From NCBI GenBank assembly GCA_017889705.1, contig JAGGAB010000002.1:92650-156649 (forward strand): a stretch of 64,000 bases of DNA, in the 5' to 3' direction. Source of the DNA: Bacillota bacterium. GTDB lineage: Bacteria; Bacillota; Negativicutes; Sporomusales; Sporomusaceae. Below, piece after piece: positions 17,828 to 26,600 of the stretch; within the stretch, counting starts at the first letter, position 1; each line of letters opens with the position of its first letter. The notes below the pieces were generated by a model, which saw only the letters and a list, made by a program, of their open reading frames with translations, did no database searches and was not told the origin of the DNA. The translations under genes and the position numbers were made by a program.

Positions 17828-18349
17828 TTATACTGCCTGATAACCGGTTTGCAGTGCTAATTTGTTCATTTCTTCCGTGCCTTTGGGCACGCGGGCAAGA
17901 ACGGCTTTTTCAATAGCGTCATGGCTAACCACACTGGATACTTTGGTAATTGCCCCTAATGCAACAATATTGGCAAATAATTCACGGCCGCATTTTTCCC
18001 TGGCTAATTGAGTAATAGCAACCTTGTATACATTGGTAAACCGTGCCGGCACTTCCCGGACAAGCGTACTGTCCACAATTAAGAGACCGTCATCTTTCAG
18101 ATCGGTGCCGTATTTGTTGAGCGCTTCCTGGGTCATAGCCAGCAGTAGGTTGGGATTGGTTACTTTGGGATAATGGATGCGCTTGTCACTGATAATAACC
18201 TCAGCCTTACTGGAACCACCACGTGCTTCCGGTCCGTAAGACTGGGACTGAATTGCTTCTTTGCCATCATCAATAGCAGCCTCAGCCAGAATGATGCCGG
18301 CAAGAATCAAGCCTTGCCCGCCTGAACCGCTCAATCTGATTTCCATCAT
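17828..18349 (-). CDS. korC: 2-oxoacid:ferredoxin oxidoreductase, gamma subunit
   Basis: A 173 aa subunit starting MMEIRLSGSGGQGLILAGI, the glycine-rich motif of the gamma domain. QSQSYGPEARGGSSKAEVII is the other strongly conserved segment. It completes the four-subunit KorDABC enzyme, which oxidatively decarboxylates a 2-oxoacid with CoA to an acyl-CoA, reducing ferredoxin. The start follows GGGGAGCGGTAAT and lies 1 bp after the korB stop. A long upstream extension in frame overlaps korB and is not real. Last gene of the seven-gene run from glcE. Confidence 0.9.
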   Translation of the reverse strand: MMEIRLSGSGGQGLILAGIILAEAAIDDGKEAIQSQSYGPEARGGSSKAEVIISDKRIHYPKVTNPNLLLAMTQEALNKYGTDLKDDGLLIVDSTLVREVPARFTNVYKVAITQLAREKCGRELFANIVALGAITKVSSVVSHDAIEKAVLARVPKGTEEMNKLALQTGYQAV

Positions 18350-18350
18350 A

Positions 18351-19175
18351 TTACCGCTCCCCTTCCATGGCTTTTTTGATAACCTTGGCATATTCGGTAA
18401 CATATTCGGGAGCTTCTTCCTCATAGAGCACACCAATAAGGAATTTTCCGGCGATCTGTTCAGGTTTGAGTTTGGCGGCAGCTTCCACCGTAATGGCATT
18501 GTCCCGCTGCCAAGCGAGCAACGCGGCAGGTTTACCAAGTTTATTCTGGCGGCCATAGGAAATCGGGCAGCCGGTAATGGCTTCGACAACCGAAAACCCT
18601 TTGTGCTCAATGGCTTTAACTATAAGCTCAGACAATTGTTTGGCATGATAGGTGGTTGATCTGGCAACAAAAGTAGCCCCGGCACCTTTAGCCAGCTGAG
18701 TTAAGTCAAAAGCCCGGTCGACATTGCCGTATGGAGCAGTGGTCGCTTTGGCCATATGCGGCGTTAACGGGGAATATTGTCCACCGGTCATGCCGTAAAT
18801 ATTGTTGTTATAGACAATAAGGGTCATATCAATATTGCGTCTGGCAGCATGGATAAAATGGTTGCCGCCAATTGCGGTGGCATCGCCATCACCGCTGATA
18901 ACAATAACTGTGTGTTCAGGCTTAGCGATTTTTATGCCGGTAGCAAACGGCAGTGCCCGGCCATGCGCGGTGTGCAAGGTATCAAAATGCAAATAGCCGG
19001 GGGCCCGTGACGAGCAGCCGATACCGGAAACAATGGTAGTTTTATCCTGATTAAGTCCCAATTTATCAATGGCTTTGACAAGGGCGGAAGTTACAATGCC
19101 GTTGCCACAGCCCGGACACCACATATGAGGCAGTTTGGGACGATAATACTTTTTTAATAATTCTTCCATTTCCAT
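18351..19175 (-). CDS. korB: 2-oxoacid:ferredoxin oxidoreductase, beta subunit
   Basis: A 274 aa thiamine pyrophosphate subunit. WCPGCGNG near residue 19 supplies cysteines. GDGDATAIGGNHFIHAARRN and NNNIYGMTGGQ form the diphosphate/Mg site. The subunit works with KorA. Size and motifs fit 2-oxoglutarate oxidoreductase; branched-chain 2-oxoacid (Vor) enzymes are close relatives. It starts behind AGGAGGGG and lies 13 bp after korA. Product acyl-CoA and reduced ferredoxin would feed anabolism or, via Nfn, NADPH. Confidence 0.92.
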   Translation of the reverse strand: MEMEELLKKYYRPKLPHMWCPGCGNGIVTSALVKAIDKLGLNQDKTTIVSGIGCSSRAPGYLHFDTLHTAHGRALPFATGIKIAKPEHTVIVISGDGDATAIGGNHFIHAARRNIDMTLIVYNNNIYGMTGGQYSPLTPHMAKATTAPYGNVDRAFDLTQLAKGAGATFVARSTTYHAKQLSELIVKAIEHKGFSVVEAITGCPISYGRQNKLGKPAALLAWQRDNAITVEAAAKLKPEQIAGKFLIGVLYEEEAPEYVTEYAKVIKKAMEGER

Positions 19176-19188
19176 ACTTTTCCCCTCC

Positions 19189-20319
19189 TTAGTTGGCCTC
19201 TTTAATGACTGCTAACATTTCAGCAGGCGTAATCGGGTCATTATTCCATTTTGCCAATGACACAACCTTAGTCTGGCCATCAACAATGCGCTGTACCTCA
19301 CCCACATACTGACCATAATTAAGTTCAGCGACAATGATGGTTTTTACTTTTTGGGCCAGCGCCTTAAGTTGTTTTTCCGGTGAAGGCCAAATGGTGATCG
19401 GGCGGAATAAACCGGCCTTAACACCCTGCTCACGCGCCATTTCGATAGCAGCATAGGCGGTACGGGCAGTGCCGCCGAAAGCCACAACGGCAATCTCGGC
19501 ATCAGCAAGCTGCTCTTCTTCGAAGGTTACAATGTCGTCGATATGATCATTTATTTTGGTATGAAGTCTGGCAATCAGCTCATGGGAAGTACTGTTGGCG
19601 CCACTGGGAAAACCAGTATAATCATGCGCCAAGCCGGTGACATGGAAACGATAGCCGTCACCATATGCCGGCATAGGCGGTACGCCGTCATCCTCAGGTT
19701 TGTAAGGCAGGAATTCGCCTGGCGGCAACACAGGTTTTTTACGATTAACGATGGTGAGGCTACTGGGATCAGGAATTTCAATTTTTTCCCGCATATGACC
19801 AACAATTTCATCCAATAACAGCACTACCGGTGTACGATATTTTTCAGCAAGATTAAAGGCCTCAACGGTCAGGGTAAAACATTCAGGCACACTGGACGGG
19901 CTAAGTGCAATAACGCCTCTGTCACCATGCGAACCCCAACGTGCTTGCATAATATCAGCCTGAGCCGGTGAAGTCGGCTGACCGGTACTGGGGCCTACCC
20001 GCTGCACATTAACAATTACACAGGGAACCTCAGCCATAGATGCATAGCCAATCAGTTCCTGTTTTAGCGAAAAGCCGGGACCACTGGTAGCAGTCAGCGC
20101 TTTCACTCCGGTTAACGCCGCACCAATGGTTGCCGCCATACCGGCAATTTCATCTTCCATCTGTATAAAGCTACCGCCAACCTGCGGTAACCGTTTGGCC
20201 AACTGTTCGGCCACCTCGGTGGACGGTGTTATCGGATAGCCGGCGAAAAACCTGGCTCCGGCCGCAAGCGCGCCTTCGGCACAGGCACTATTCCCCTGCA
20301 TCAGTAATGCTTTTGCCAT
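19189..20319 (-). CDS. korA: 2-oxoacid:ferredoxin oxidoreductase, alpha subunit
   Basis: A 376 aa subunit beginning MAKALLMQGNSACAEGALAA. GYPITPSTEVAE and the segment ATSGPGFSLKQELIGYASMA are signatures of the pyrimidine-binding domain. NVQRVGPSTGQPTSPAQADI is typical of 2-oxoglutarate/branched-chain enzymes. A C-terminal transketolase-like domain II follows. The ribosome site is GGAGGAATGTAGT. In this operon the small ferredoxin subunit KorD precedes it by 21 bp. Assignment to 2-oxoglutarate rather than isovalerate is probable but not proven. Confidence 0.91.
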   Translation of the reverse strand: MAKALLMQGNSACAEGALAAGARFFAGYPITPSTEVAEQLAKRLPQVGGSFIQMEDEIAGMAATIGAALTGVKALTATSGPGFSLKQELIGYASMAEVPCVIVNVQRVGPSTGQPTSPAQADIMQARWGSHGDRGVIALSPSSVPECFTLTVEAFNLAEKYRTPVVLLLDEIVGHMREKIEIPDPSSLTIVNRKKPVLPPGEFLPYKPEDDGVPPMPAYGDGYRFHVTGLAHDYTGFPSGANSTSHELIARLHTKINDHIDDIVTFEEEQLADAEIAVVAFGGTARTAYAAIEMAREQGVKAGLFRPITIWPSPEKQLKALAQKVKTIIVAELNYGQYVGEVQRIVDGQTKVVSLAKWNNDPITPAEMLAVIKEAN

Positions 20320-20340
20320 ACTACATTCCTCCGTTCGTTA

Positions 20341-20529
20341 TTACTTTTTATCAGGAATAAGATAGATCGCATAATCCGGGCATCTCAGCTCACATTGCCC
20401 GCAAGCTACACAGTCATCAGGATTGGCAACTTTAATCTTACCTAGCTCATCAAGTTCCAATACCTTTTTCGGGCAAAGTTCCACACAGATTCCACAGCCC
20501 TTGCAATACCTGGGCACAGTTTTTAGCAT
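20341..20529 (-). CDS. korD: 2-oxoacid oxidoreductase delta subunit, 2x[4Fe-4S] ferredoxin
   Basis: A 62 aa ferredoxin with two classical motifs: Cys9, 12, 15, 19 (CKGCGICVELCP) and Cys40, 43, 46, 50 (CVACGQCELRCP). As the delta subunit it passes electrons from the KorB thiamine site to free ferredoxin. Start behind GGGGGAGGAACAAAA. It is 38 bp downstream of glcD, so the oxidase genes and the oxidoreductase genes probably share a transcript. Confidence 0.92.
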   Translation of the reverse strand: MLKTVPRYCKGCGICVELCPKKVLELDELGKIKVANPDDCVACGQCELRCPDYAIYLIPDKK

Positions 20530-20567
20530 TTTTGTTCCTCCCCCATACTCTTTTTAAGCCAAATAGG

Positions 20568-21944
20568 TTATGCGGTAAATAACTTACCGGGATTTAACAG
20601 TTCCTGCGGATCAACAACTTGTTTTAGCTGTTTGCCGACAGCAAAACCGGTTTCTCCTGTTTCCCATTTTAAAAACGGGGCTTTCATATAGCCGATGCCA
20701 TGTTCGCCTGACAATGTACCGCCAAGCTCTAACGCTGCTTTGAACAGCTCTTCTACAGCCTGCTCCACCCGCTCCATTTCTTCGTGGTCATGTTTGTTGC
20801 TTAAAATGTTGGGATGGAGATTGCCGTCACCGGCATGACCAAAGATAACCATCTTGAGATTGTATTTTTGCGCGATCTCACGCAGCCGGCGAACCATCAC
20901 CGGAATTTGGCTGCGAGGTACTGTGGCATCCTCAGAAATTTTCGTTGGATTGATCTTGCCGCACGCCGGCGATATAGCTCGCCGAGCCCGCCACAGCTTA
21001 TCCATGTCTGCAGGCGTGGAAGCAGCTTGAATTTCAGTCGCACCACAGCGTTTACATACCTGCATAACACGGTCGGCCTGTTTGGCGATAGCGGCAGCAC
21101 TGCCGTCAACTTCAATTAATAGAATAGCTTCGGCATTCACCGGCAAGCCCACTTTAAGATAATCTTCAACTGCACGGATTGTCAAATTATCCATAATTTC
21201 GAGTGTGGTCGGTATGATGCCTGAAGCAATCATTTCACTTACTGTGCGGGCAGCGTCATCCAGGCTGTCGAAGATGGCCAGCAAGGTTTGCTTGGCACTT
21301 GGTTTGTCAACAAGTTTCAAATACACCTTGGTAACAATACCCAATGTTCCCTCAGAACCAACAAGCAGCATGCCCCAGTCAGGCCCGGTCATCTCACTGT
21401 CAACTTTGTTGCCTAGTTCAACTACACTACCATCCGGCAAAACTACCTCCATACCAAGCACATAATCCCGGGTGATGCCATATTTAACCCCCTTAGGTCC
21501 ACCAGCACATTCGGCAATATTGCCGCCAATGGTTGAGGTTTTGGCACTGGCCGGATCAGGCGGATAAAATAGTCCGGCCTGATTTACGGCATTGACAAAG
21601 GTCTCGGTAATTACGCCGGTTTCCACGATTGCCACGCGATTTTCCGTATCAATATCAACAATTTTGTCAAGACGGGTTAAAACCAGACTAATGCCGCCTT
21701 TAACCGGGACAGAGCCGCCGGATAGCCCGGTGGCAGCCCCTCTGGCAGTCAGTGGCACCTGGTACTTGCCAGCTAGCTTGACAATTGCGACAATTTCCTC
21801 TACATTACCTGGCTTAACGACCACATCTGGGAGAAAATCCCGAAAGGTGGCATCAAACGAATAACAAATCCGGTCTTCCAGCTGATCCATGACATATTGA
21901 GCACCGACCAAGCCTTTTAACTCAGCAATTATTTGCTGTTGCAT
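20568..21944 (-). CDS. glcD: FAD-linked 2-hydroxyacid oxidase/dehydrogenase, GlcD-like
   Basis: A 458 aa flavoprotein of the FAD_binding_4 / FAD-oxidase C family. RGAATGLSGGSVPVKGGISL binds FAD; GHAGDGNLHPNI and GEHGIGYMK carry conserved active-site and metal residues. Relatives oxidise glycolate, D-lactate or D-2-hydroxyglutarate to the 2-oxoacid. I place the start at ATG 21944, eight bases after GGGAGGGG; a GTG three codons earlier overlaps the ribosome site. It follows GlcF by 15 bp and precedes the 2-oxoacid oxidoreductase genes, which suggests the oxoacid product is passed on to KorABCD. Confidence 0.9.
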   Translation of the reverse strand: MQQQIIAELKGLVGAQYVMDQLEDRICYSFDATFRDFLPDVVVKPGNVEEIVAIVKLAGKYQVPLTARGAATGLSGGSVPVKGGISLVLTRLDKIVDIDTENRVAIVETGVITETFVNAVNQAGLFYPPDPASAKTSTIGGNIAECAGGPKGVKYGITRDYVLGMEVVLPDGSVVELGNKVDSEMTGPDWGMLLVGSEGTLGIVTKVYLKLVDKPSAKQTLLAIFDSLDDAARTVSEMIASGIIPTTLEIMDNLTIRAVEDYLKVGLPVNAEAILLIEVDGSAAAIAKQADRVMQVCKRCGATEIQAASTPADMDKLWRARRAISPACGKINPTKISEDATVPRSQIPVMVRRLREIAQKYNLKMVIFGHAGDGNLHPNILSNKHDHEEMERVEQAVEELFKAALELGGTLSGEHGIGYMKAPFLKWETGETGFAVGKQLKQVVDPQELLNPGKLFTA

Positions 21945-21959
21945 TTTTCCCACCCCTCC

Positions 21960-23228
21960 CTAATTAAGGCCGTAAGCCTTGGCAATGATTTCAGCGGTGT
22001 GCAATACTTTCATATTACTGCTGCGCTGACCTAAACCGTCGGTAATGTGCATCCGGCAAGCCGAGCACCCTGTTGCCAGGATAGCTGCGCCTGTCTTTTC
22101 CGCATTGTCGAGTTTCCAATCATTGATAGTACGGGAAATTTCATAGTGGGCCATGCTAAAGGTGCCGCCTGCACCGCAGCATTTGGCGGCGTCCTTCATT
22201 TCGGCATATTCCACACCCGGAATAGCCTGCAATAATTGCCGTGGTTGTTGCGAGACCCCCATACCCCGGACAAGGTGACAAGGGTCATGATACGTTATTT
22301 TAGCTTTTACTTCACGTAATTCCTGCTTTATTCCTTGTTCAACAATAAATTCTGTAATATCTTTGACTTTTTTCGATATTTTTTCCCACAATTGTTTAAC
22401 TTTAGGGTCTTCGATAATATTGCCGTATTCATGTTTTAAGGCCGCCCCACAGGAAGCACAGCCGGTAACAATATCATCATAATCTCCGTCAGCCAAAATT
22501 TTTATATTTTCTTCTGCCAAATACCGTCCTACCTGGTAATCACCGGAGGTAAACGCCGGTGTGCCGCAGCAACTCTGTTTGGCGGGAATAACCACTTCGG
22601 CATCATGAGCTTTAAGGATTTTGACAATGGCTTCGCCTGCTTCCGGGTAAATATAATTCAGCATACAGCCGGTGTAAAAAGCCACTCTGACTTTGGGCGA
22701 AGACACTGTATTCGTTTCCGGCAAGCGGGTTCTTAGCGGCGCGCTGGCTAAAGGCGGAATAATACGCCGTTGGCTAAGACCGGCACTGGGCATGGGAATA
22801 CGGGCCAATTTGCCCCGGCCTTTAGGCGCTTCTTTAAAAACAACGCCCTGAAATACCGCACCCATTTTAAGACCCAGGTCAAATAACTTACGATATGTCA
22901 GTCCGGTAAAGGCTAGCTTTTTCGCTAACGGTAATCCATTTTGATCAGCCAGCAGCTTTCTGGCACTTAAAAACAGCTCATCGGTTTTTACACCTGACGG
23001 ACAGCCATTCACACAGGCCTTGCACAATAAACACTTGCCCATGCGCTGCTGCAGCTCAGGTGTCAGCGGCAATTTGCCTTCGCTGACGGCTTCCAGTAGT
23101 CTCACCTTGCCTCTGGCAGTGGTATTTTCATTATCTGCGGCCTGAAACACCGGACAGACCGAACGGCAGGTACCGCAGCGAATACATTTAACCAGTTGGT
23201 TTTGCCAGGCCTCATATTTCTTATCCAT
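21960..23228 (-). CDS. glcF: (Fe-S)-binding oxidase subunit, GlcF-like
   Basis: A 422 aa electron-transfer subunit. The N-terminal pair of [4Fe-4S] motifs is CIRCGTCRSVCPVFQ (about 16-30) and CLLCKACVNGCPSG (about 71-84). Two CCG domains follow, with CCGTPAF and CCGAGGTFSMAHYE. It links the flavin subunits GlcD/GlcE to a membrane or soluble electron acceptor. It begins directly after the glcE stop, with no spacer, behind GGGGGTGAACTAA. Length and motifs match the glycolate oxidase iron-sulfur subunit. Confidence 0.9.
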   Translation of the reverse strand: MDKKYEAWQNQLVKCIRCGTCRSVCPVFQAADNENTTARGKVRLLEAVSEGKLPLTPELQQRMGKCLLCKACVNGCPSGVKTDELFLSARKLLADQNGLPLAKKLAFTGLTYRKLFDLGLKMGAVFQGVVFKEAPKGRGKLARIPMPSAGLSQRRIIPPLASAPLRTRLPETNTVSSPKVRVAFYTGCMLNYIYPEAGEAIVKILKAHDAEVVIPAKQSCCGTPAFTSGDYQVGRYLAEENIKILADGDYDDIVTGCASCGAALKHEYGNIIEDPKVKQLWEKISKKVKDITEFIVEQGIKQELREVKAKITYHDPCHLVRGMGVSQQPRQLLQAIPGVEYAEMKDAAKCCGAGGTFSMAHYEISRTINDWKLDNAEKTGAAILATGCSACRMHITDGLGQRSSNMKVLHTAEIIAKAYGLN

Positions 23229-24392
23229 TTAGTTCACCCCCTGCTGCAGTTGACGGTTGAGTATTTGTTTGGGATCAAAACTAAGTTTGGCCCGCTGCTC
23301 AAGCTCTGCCAATATGCCGCTTTGGCCTTTGCCGGCAAGCCGGTCATATTTGCCGGCTAGAACGCCACCGGCCTGCTCGACTGCAGCGCCAACGGCTTCC
23401 ATAAACCTGTTGTCCGGCTGGGCTGTGGCACACGCAATATTGAGTTTACCTTCGGCTATCTGCCCAAACAAACCGGCTTTTACGCCGCTGTCTTTACTGA
23501 TTTGGTAAAAGGCCTTGATGAATTCTTCCTGACGGGTAAAAGCCAGTTTGTATTCATCAGTTAATATATACTTATCTGTACTCTGATATAAATCAGTCCA
23601 CTTGATCGGTGTTTGGCCGCTGCCTTCATAAGACTCCAGCACTTTCCCGCCATGTTTTTTACTCAGGGTGTCCGCATTTTGATATTGTTCAGCAACTTCT
23701 TCCTGCAAACCGTCAAACGCAAGCATTAATAGGTGCCCTGCTGGTTTATCCCCAAAAAGCTCCTGCACCTGACTGTCAACCCATAGGAGGTAGGCAGGAA
23801 CCACCCGGCATTCTTTCAAATCCTTAACAAAGGCCAGCACCTCATTAAGGCCGGCAAATGTCAGTGCCACACCTTTGCGAATCTCAGGTAGCGGCAGCAG
23901 TTTCAGCAGAAATTTTACAGTAATACCATAATCGGTATACGGCGCATTAAAAAAACGGGTAAAATCATAACCGGTGACATTTTTGACGGTCTTGCCGCCG
24001 GTTTTTAATAACTCTCCTGTTGGCAGGACAACTTCCGACCCCATTAAAAAATGTTTGGCGCTCCCGTATTTTAAGCTGGCCAAGTTTGCACAGCCTTCAT
24101 AAAAAAATTGGCCTACGGTTTTTCCATGGTAAAACGGGGTATCGGCAGGTAAAAAGCGGAGTCCCTGCTGAGCCAGACTGCCAGCCAATACACCCAGTTT
24201 AACACCTGGTCTGACAGTTGCGACAAGGTTGGCCGCATCAATTTCCACAATCTCATCAAGTTTAGTTAGGTCGACACTTATTCCTGTTTCCAGAGCTTGC
24301 CTGTAAACATATACAGGGTTTTCAGTATCAGATGCAGTCCGCAGTAAGTGCTGTAATTCCTCAACAGACTGAGGATACATGGGTTGATTCAC
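23229..24392 (-). CDS. glcE: FAD-binding oxidase subunit, GlcE-like
   Basis: A 387 aa FAD_binding_4 protein, shorter and more divergent than GlcD. TVRPGVKLGVLAGSLAQQGL and GKTVKNVTGYDFTRFFNAPY match the GlcE FAD-binding region. It is the first gene of the run glcE-glcF-glcD-korD-korA-korB-korC. The start is GTG at 24390-24392 behind AAAGGAGGTATTCTT. GlcE subunits are required with GlcD and GlcF for 2-hydroxyacid oxidation in E. coli. The real substrate here could be glycolate, lactate or 2-hydroxyglutarate. Confidence 0.87.
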   Translation of the reverse strand: MNQPMYPQSVEELQHLLRTASDTENPVYVYRQALETGISVDLTKLDEIVEIDAANLVATVRPGVKLGVLAGSLAQQGLRFLPADTPFYHGKTVGQFFYEGCANLASLKYGSAKHFLMGSEVVLPTGELLKTGGKTVKNVTGYDFTRFFNAPYTDYGITVKFLLKLLPLPEIRKGVALTFAGLNEVLAFVKDLKECRVVPAYLLWVDSQVQELFGDKPAGHLLMLAFDGLQEEVAEQYQNADTLSKKHGGKVLESYEGSGQTPIKWTDLYQSTDKYILTDEYKLAFTRQEEFIKAFYQISKDSGVKAGLFGQIAEGKLNIACATAQPDNRFMEAVGAAVEQAGGVLAGKYDRLAGKGQSGILAELEQRAKLSFDPKQILNRQLQQGVN

Positions 24393-24520
24393 AAGAATAC
24401 CTCCTTTACTACCTTTCTAACGCTAGCCTAACTGCTTATTGCCAAATATGAAACCAAATCACGACCAAACGCAAAAATTGCCTGACGAACCCCGGTAAAT
24501 TGTCCACAAAAAGTACTCTC

Positions 24521-24670
24521 GTAAATGGAGACTTAATTCAGACGGCGTTTTAACGCCGCCTGAGTTTTAGTCGGAATTATCTTAACGTTTAGCCGCTCGC
24601 CTGTGCCCGTAATGGTATACTCCCGCTTGTTTAAACGGGAGTCTTAGAGAGGGTTAGTCATTCGGATAAA
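24521..24670. repeat. Dispersed repeat family A, copy A3
   Basis: Full copy between glcE and serA. It shows the A end (TAAATGGAGACTT), hairpin 1 (TTCAGACGGCG / CGCCGCCTGA), a long second hairpin with the inner stem ACTCCCGCTTGTTTAAACGGGAGT, and the far end GGGTTAGTCATTCGGATAAA. It fills most of the 384 bp gap; the remainder upstream of glcE must hold that operon's promoter. Confidence 0.85.
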
Positions 24671-24671
24671 G

Positions 24672-24700
24672 CAGCCGTACCTTTCGGTACGGCTGTGTTT
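24672..24700 (-). terminator. Terminator of serA
   Basis: CAGCCGTACC and GGTACGGCTG form a 10 bp stem with a TTTC loop. On the minus strand it is followed by CTTTATCC, where the T-rich tail coincides with the end of repeat A3. Confidence 0.75.
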
Positions 24701-24776
24701 GCTGCTTCAGTTTCCATAGCTGGCACTACCGACATTTTCTCCTTGCCAACGATAATAGCTTATTACAAAACCGCAC

Positions 24777-26357
24777 TTATATCTTTACAAAATTCACCCG
24801 CAGGATACCATCTATGCCGCCGAGGAAATCCAGGGTATCCTGAGAAACCTCGGAGTCAACAGCCAATACCATCATAGCTTTTTGCACAGCCTCATTCCGG
24901 CCAAGCTGCATTGTGGCAATATTGACCTTAGCAACTCCCAGCAATGTTCCCATTTGTCCCACAACCCCCGGCTTATCTGTATTTTCCGCAATTAGCATGT
25001 TTGGAGTGGGGTTAATATCAAATTCATAGCCATTAATATTTACAATTCGTAATTCGCCAAGACCAAACGTTGTACCGCTGATGGTAAACACCTTGCCTTT
25101 GGACATAACTTTGAGTGTAAGTAGCGTCAGGTAATTGTCGATATCTGTTTCTTTGCTTTCGGTAACGGTAACGCCGCGGCTTTTGGCAATGACGCTGGCA
25201 TTTACATAGTTAATCCGTTCTTTTAGAACCGGCTCAAATAGTCCTTTTAAGATAGCCAGCGAAATAACCGAAGTTTCCAGCGCTGCTACTTCGCCCCGAT
25301 ACACGATTTCTACTTTTTCAATGGCTTCTTTTTCCAGTTGATAATACATCTTACCCATGGTTTCGCCTAATTTCAGATAGGATTTGATAATATCAAATTC
25401 CTGCATTGGCAAAGTAGGCAGATTAACCGCATTGGGAACAATTTCACCCCGCAGTGAAGAAACTACTTCCTGGGCTACTGTTATGCCGACATTATCCTGC
25501 GCCTCAACCGTATCAGCGCCGGCATGGGGTGTTACGATAACATTTTCGCAATCTAGGAGCGGCGAAGTAGGCTCTGGTTCTCCTTCCGGCACATCAATAC
25601 CAACTCGCTTAACAATCTTTTCTTTCATGGCTTCAATCAGCGCAGCTTCATTTATAATGCCTGCCCGCGCGCAATTGATAACAGTCAAACCTTTTTTCGC
25701 GGCTTTAAATTGTTCTTTGCCAATCATGCCATAAGTTTCTTTGGTTTTGGGAGTATGGACAGTGAGAATATCGCACTCTGCCATCAACTCTTCCACAGTT
25801 TCTTTCTTTTCAACACCAAGTTTTTTGAAACGGGTATCACTGATATAAGGATCATAAGCAATAATTTCCATACCAAACGATTTTAAGCGGGTAGCCACTA
25901 ACGAACCAATCCGGCCCAAACCAACAATACCAACGGTTTTACCTTGAAGTTCCATGCCCTTTAGCCCGGCGCGGTCCCACACCCGTTCTTGCAAACGGTT
26001 ATGCAGCTGAGGAATGTTGCGGCAGGTTGCGAACAGCAGACCGATAGTAAGTTCAGCAGCCGATACAACATTGGATTCGGGAGTGTTAACAACAATAATA
26101 CCGCGCTTAGTGGCGCCGTCCATCTCAATATTGTCCACACCGTTGCCGGCACGTCCTACTACCTTTAACTTAGTGGCCTTTTGGTACAATTCCTCATTTA
26201 CTTTGGTGTTGCTTCTAACAATCAGGGCGTCATATTCGCCAATAATTTTCAGCAGCTCTTCCCGCGAAAGGCCAGTTTTTACATCAACAGTAACGCCTTC
26301 CTTTGTAAGTCTTTCAATACCTTTTTGCGCAATCTGTTCAGATACTAATACTTTCAT
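24777..26357 (-). CDS. serA: D-3-phosphoglycerate dehydrogenase
   Basis: A 526 aa enzyme for the first step of serine synthesis. The N-terminal D-2-hydroxyacid dehydrogenase part has GKTVGIVGLGRIGSLVATRL (NAD site) and TPHAGADTVEAQ with the catalytic His. An ASB-like domain (about 320-445) and a C-terminal ACT domain (TDKPGVVGQMGTLLG) follow, as in the long Bacillus-type SerA. The start at 26357 is behind GGAGGTAAGATC. The T-box leader upstream should couple expression to the charging level of a tRNA, presumably tRNA-Ser. SerA enzymes can also reduce 2-oxoglutarate to 2-hydroxyglutarate, relevant to the nearby GlcDEF-like genes. Confidence 0.95.
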   Translation of the reverse strand: MKVLVSEQIAQKGIERLTKEGVTVDVKTGLSREELLKIIGEYDALIVRSNTKVNEELYQKATKLKVVGRAGNGVDNIEMDGATKRGIIVVNTPESNVVSAAELTIGLLFATCRNIPQLHNRLQERVWDRAGLKGMELQGKTVGIVGLGRIGSLVATRLKSFGMEIIAYDPYISDTRFKKLGVEKKETVEELMAECDILTVHTPKTKETYGMIGKEQFKAAKKGLTVINCARAGIINEAALIEAMKEKIVKRVGIDVPEGEPEPTSPLLDCENVIVTPHAGADTVEAQDNVGITVAQEVVSSLRGEIVPNAVNLPTLPMQEFDIIKSYLKLGETMGKMYYQLEKEAIEKVEIVYRGEVAALETSVISLAILKGLFEPVLKERINYVNASVIAKSRGVTVTESKETDIDNYLTLLTLKVMSKGKVFTISGTTFGLGELRIVNINGYEFDINPTPNMLIAENTDKPGVVGQMGTLLGVAKVNIATMQLGRNEAVQKAMMVLAVDSEVSQDTLDFLGGIDGILRVNFVKI

Positions 26358-26411
26358 GATCTTACCTCCGTTTTTTTGTAATCCGGTTTTACCTTTTTTA
26401 CTACAGAAGTT

Positions 26412-26470
26412 AGAAAAACTCACCCCATATCATGGGGCGAGTTTTAACCCGCGTTGCCACCCAGCTTAGA
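26412..26470 (-). promoter_or_regulatory. Truncated second T-box expression platform before serA
   Basis: On the minus strand GGGTGGCAACGCGGG (26448-26462), the T-box consensus, is followed by a strong terminator stem (AACTCGCCCCA / TGGGGTGAGTT, 26414-26445) with a T run. No Stem I or specifier region precedes it; only about 35 bp separate it from repeat B1. It looks like the 3' half of a second T-box. Confidence 0.8.
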
Positions 26471-26497
26471 CCAAAACACATCATAAGTGTGACACGA

Positions 26498-26600
26498 TAA
26501 AGAAAACACAGCTTGCACCAATCTTCAGTGAAGGCACAAGTCGCTGCTATCCTTATTTCGCTTGTAAGAAAGTTATACTTTCTTTCAGGGGAAAATAAAA
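26498..26600. repeat. Dispersed repeat family B, copy B1
   Basis: About 100 bp matching the family from TAAAGAAAACACAGCTTGC to the stem AGAAAGTTATACTTTCT and the tail CAGGGGAAAATAAAA. It lies inside the serA leader between the two T-box platforms and abuts the T tract of the first platform's terminator. Confidence 0.8.

Noticed and set aside
18350..18610. Long N-terminal extension of korC
   Set aside because: It lies entirely inside korB in another frame; the gamma subunit begins at MMEIRLSGSGGQG.
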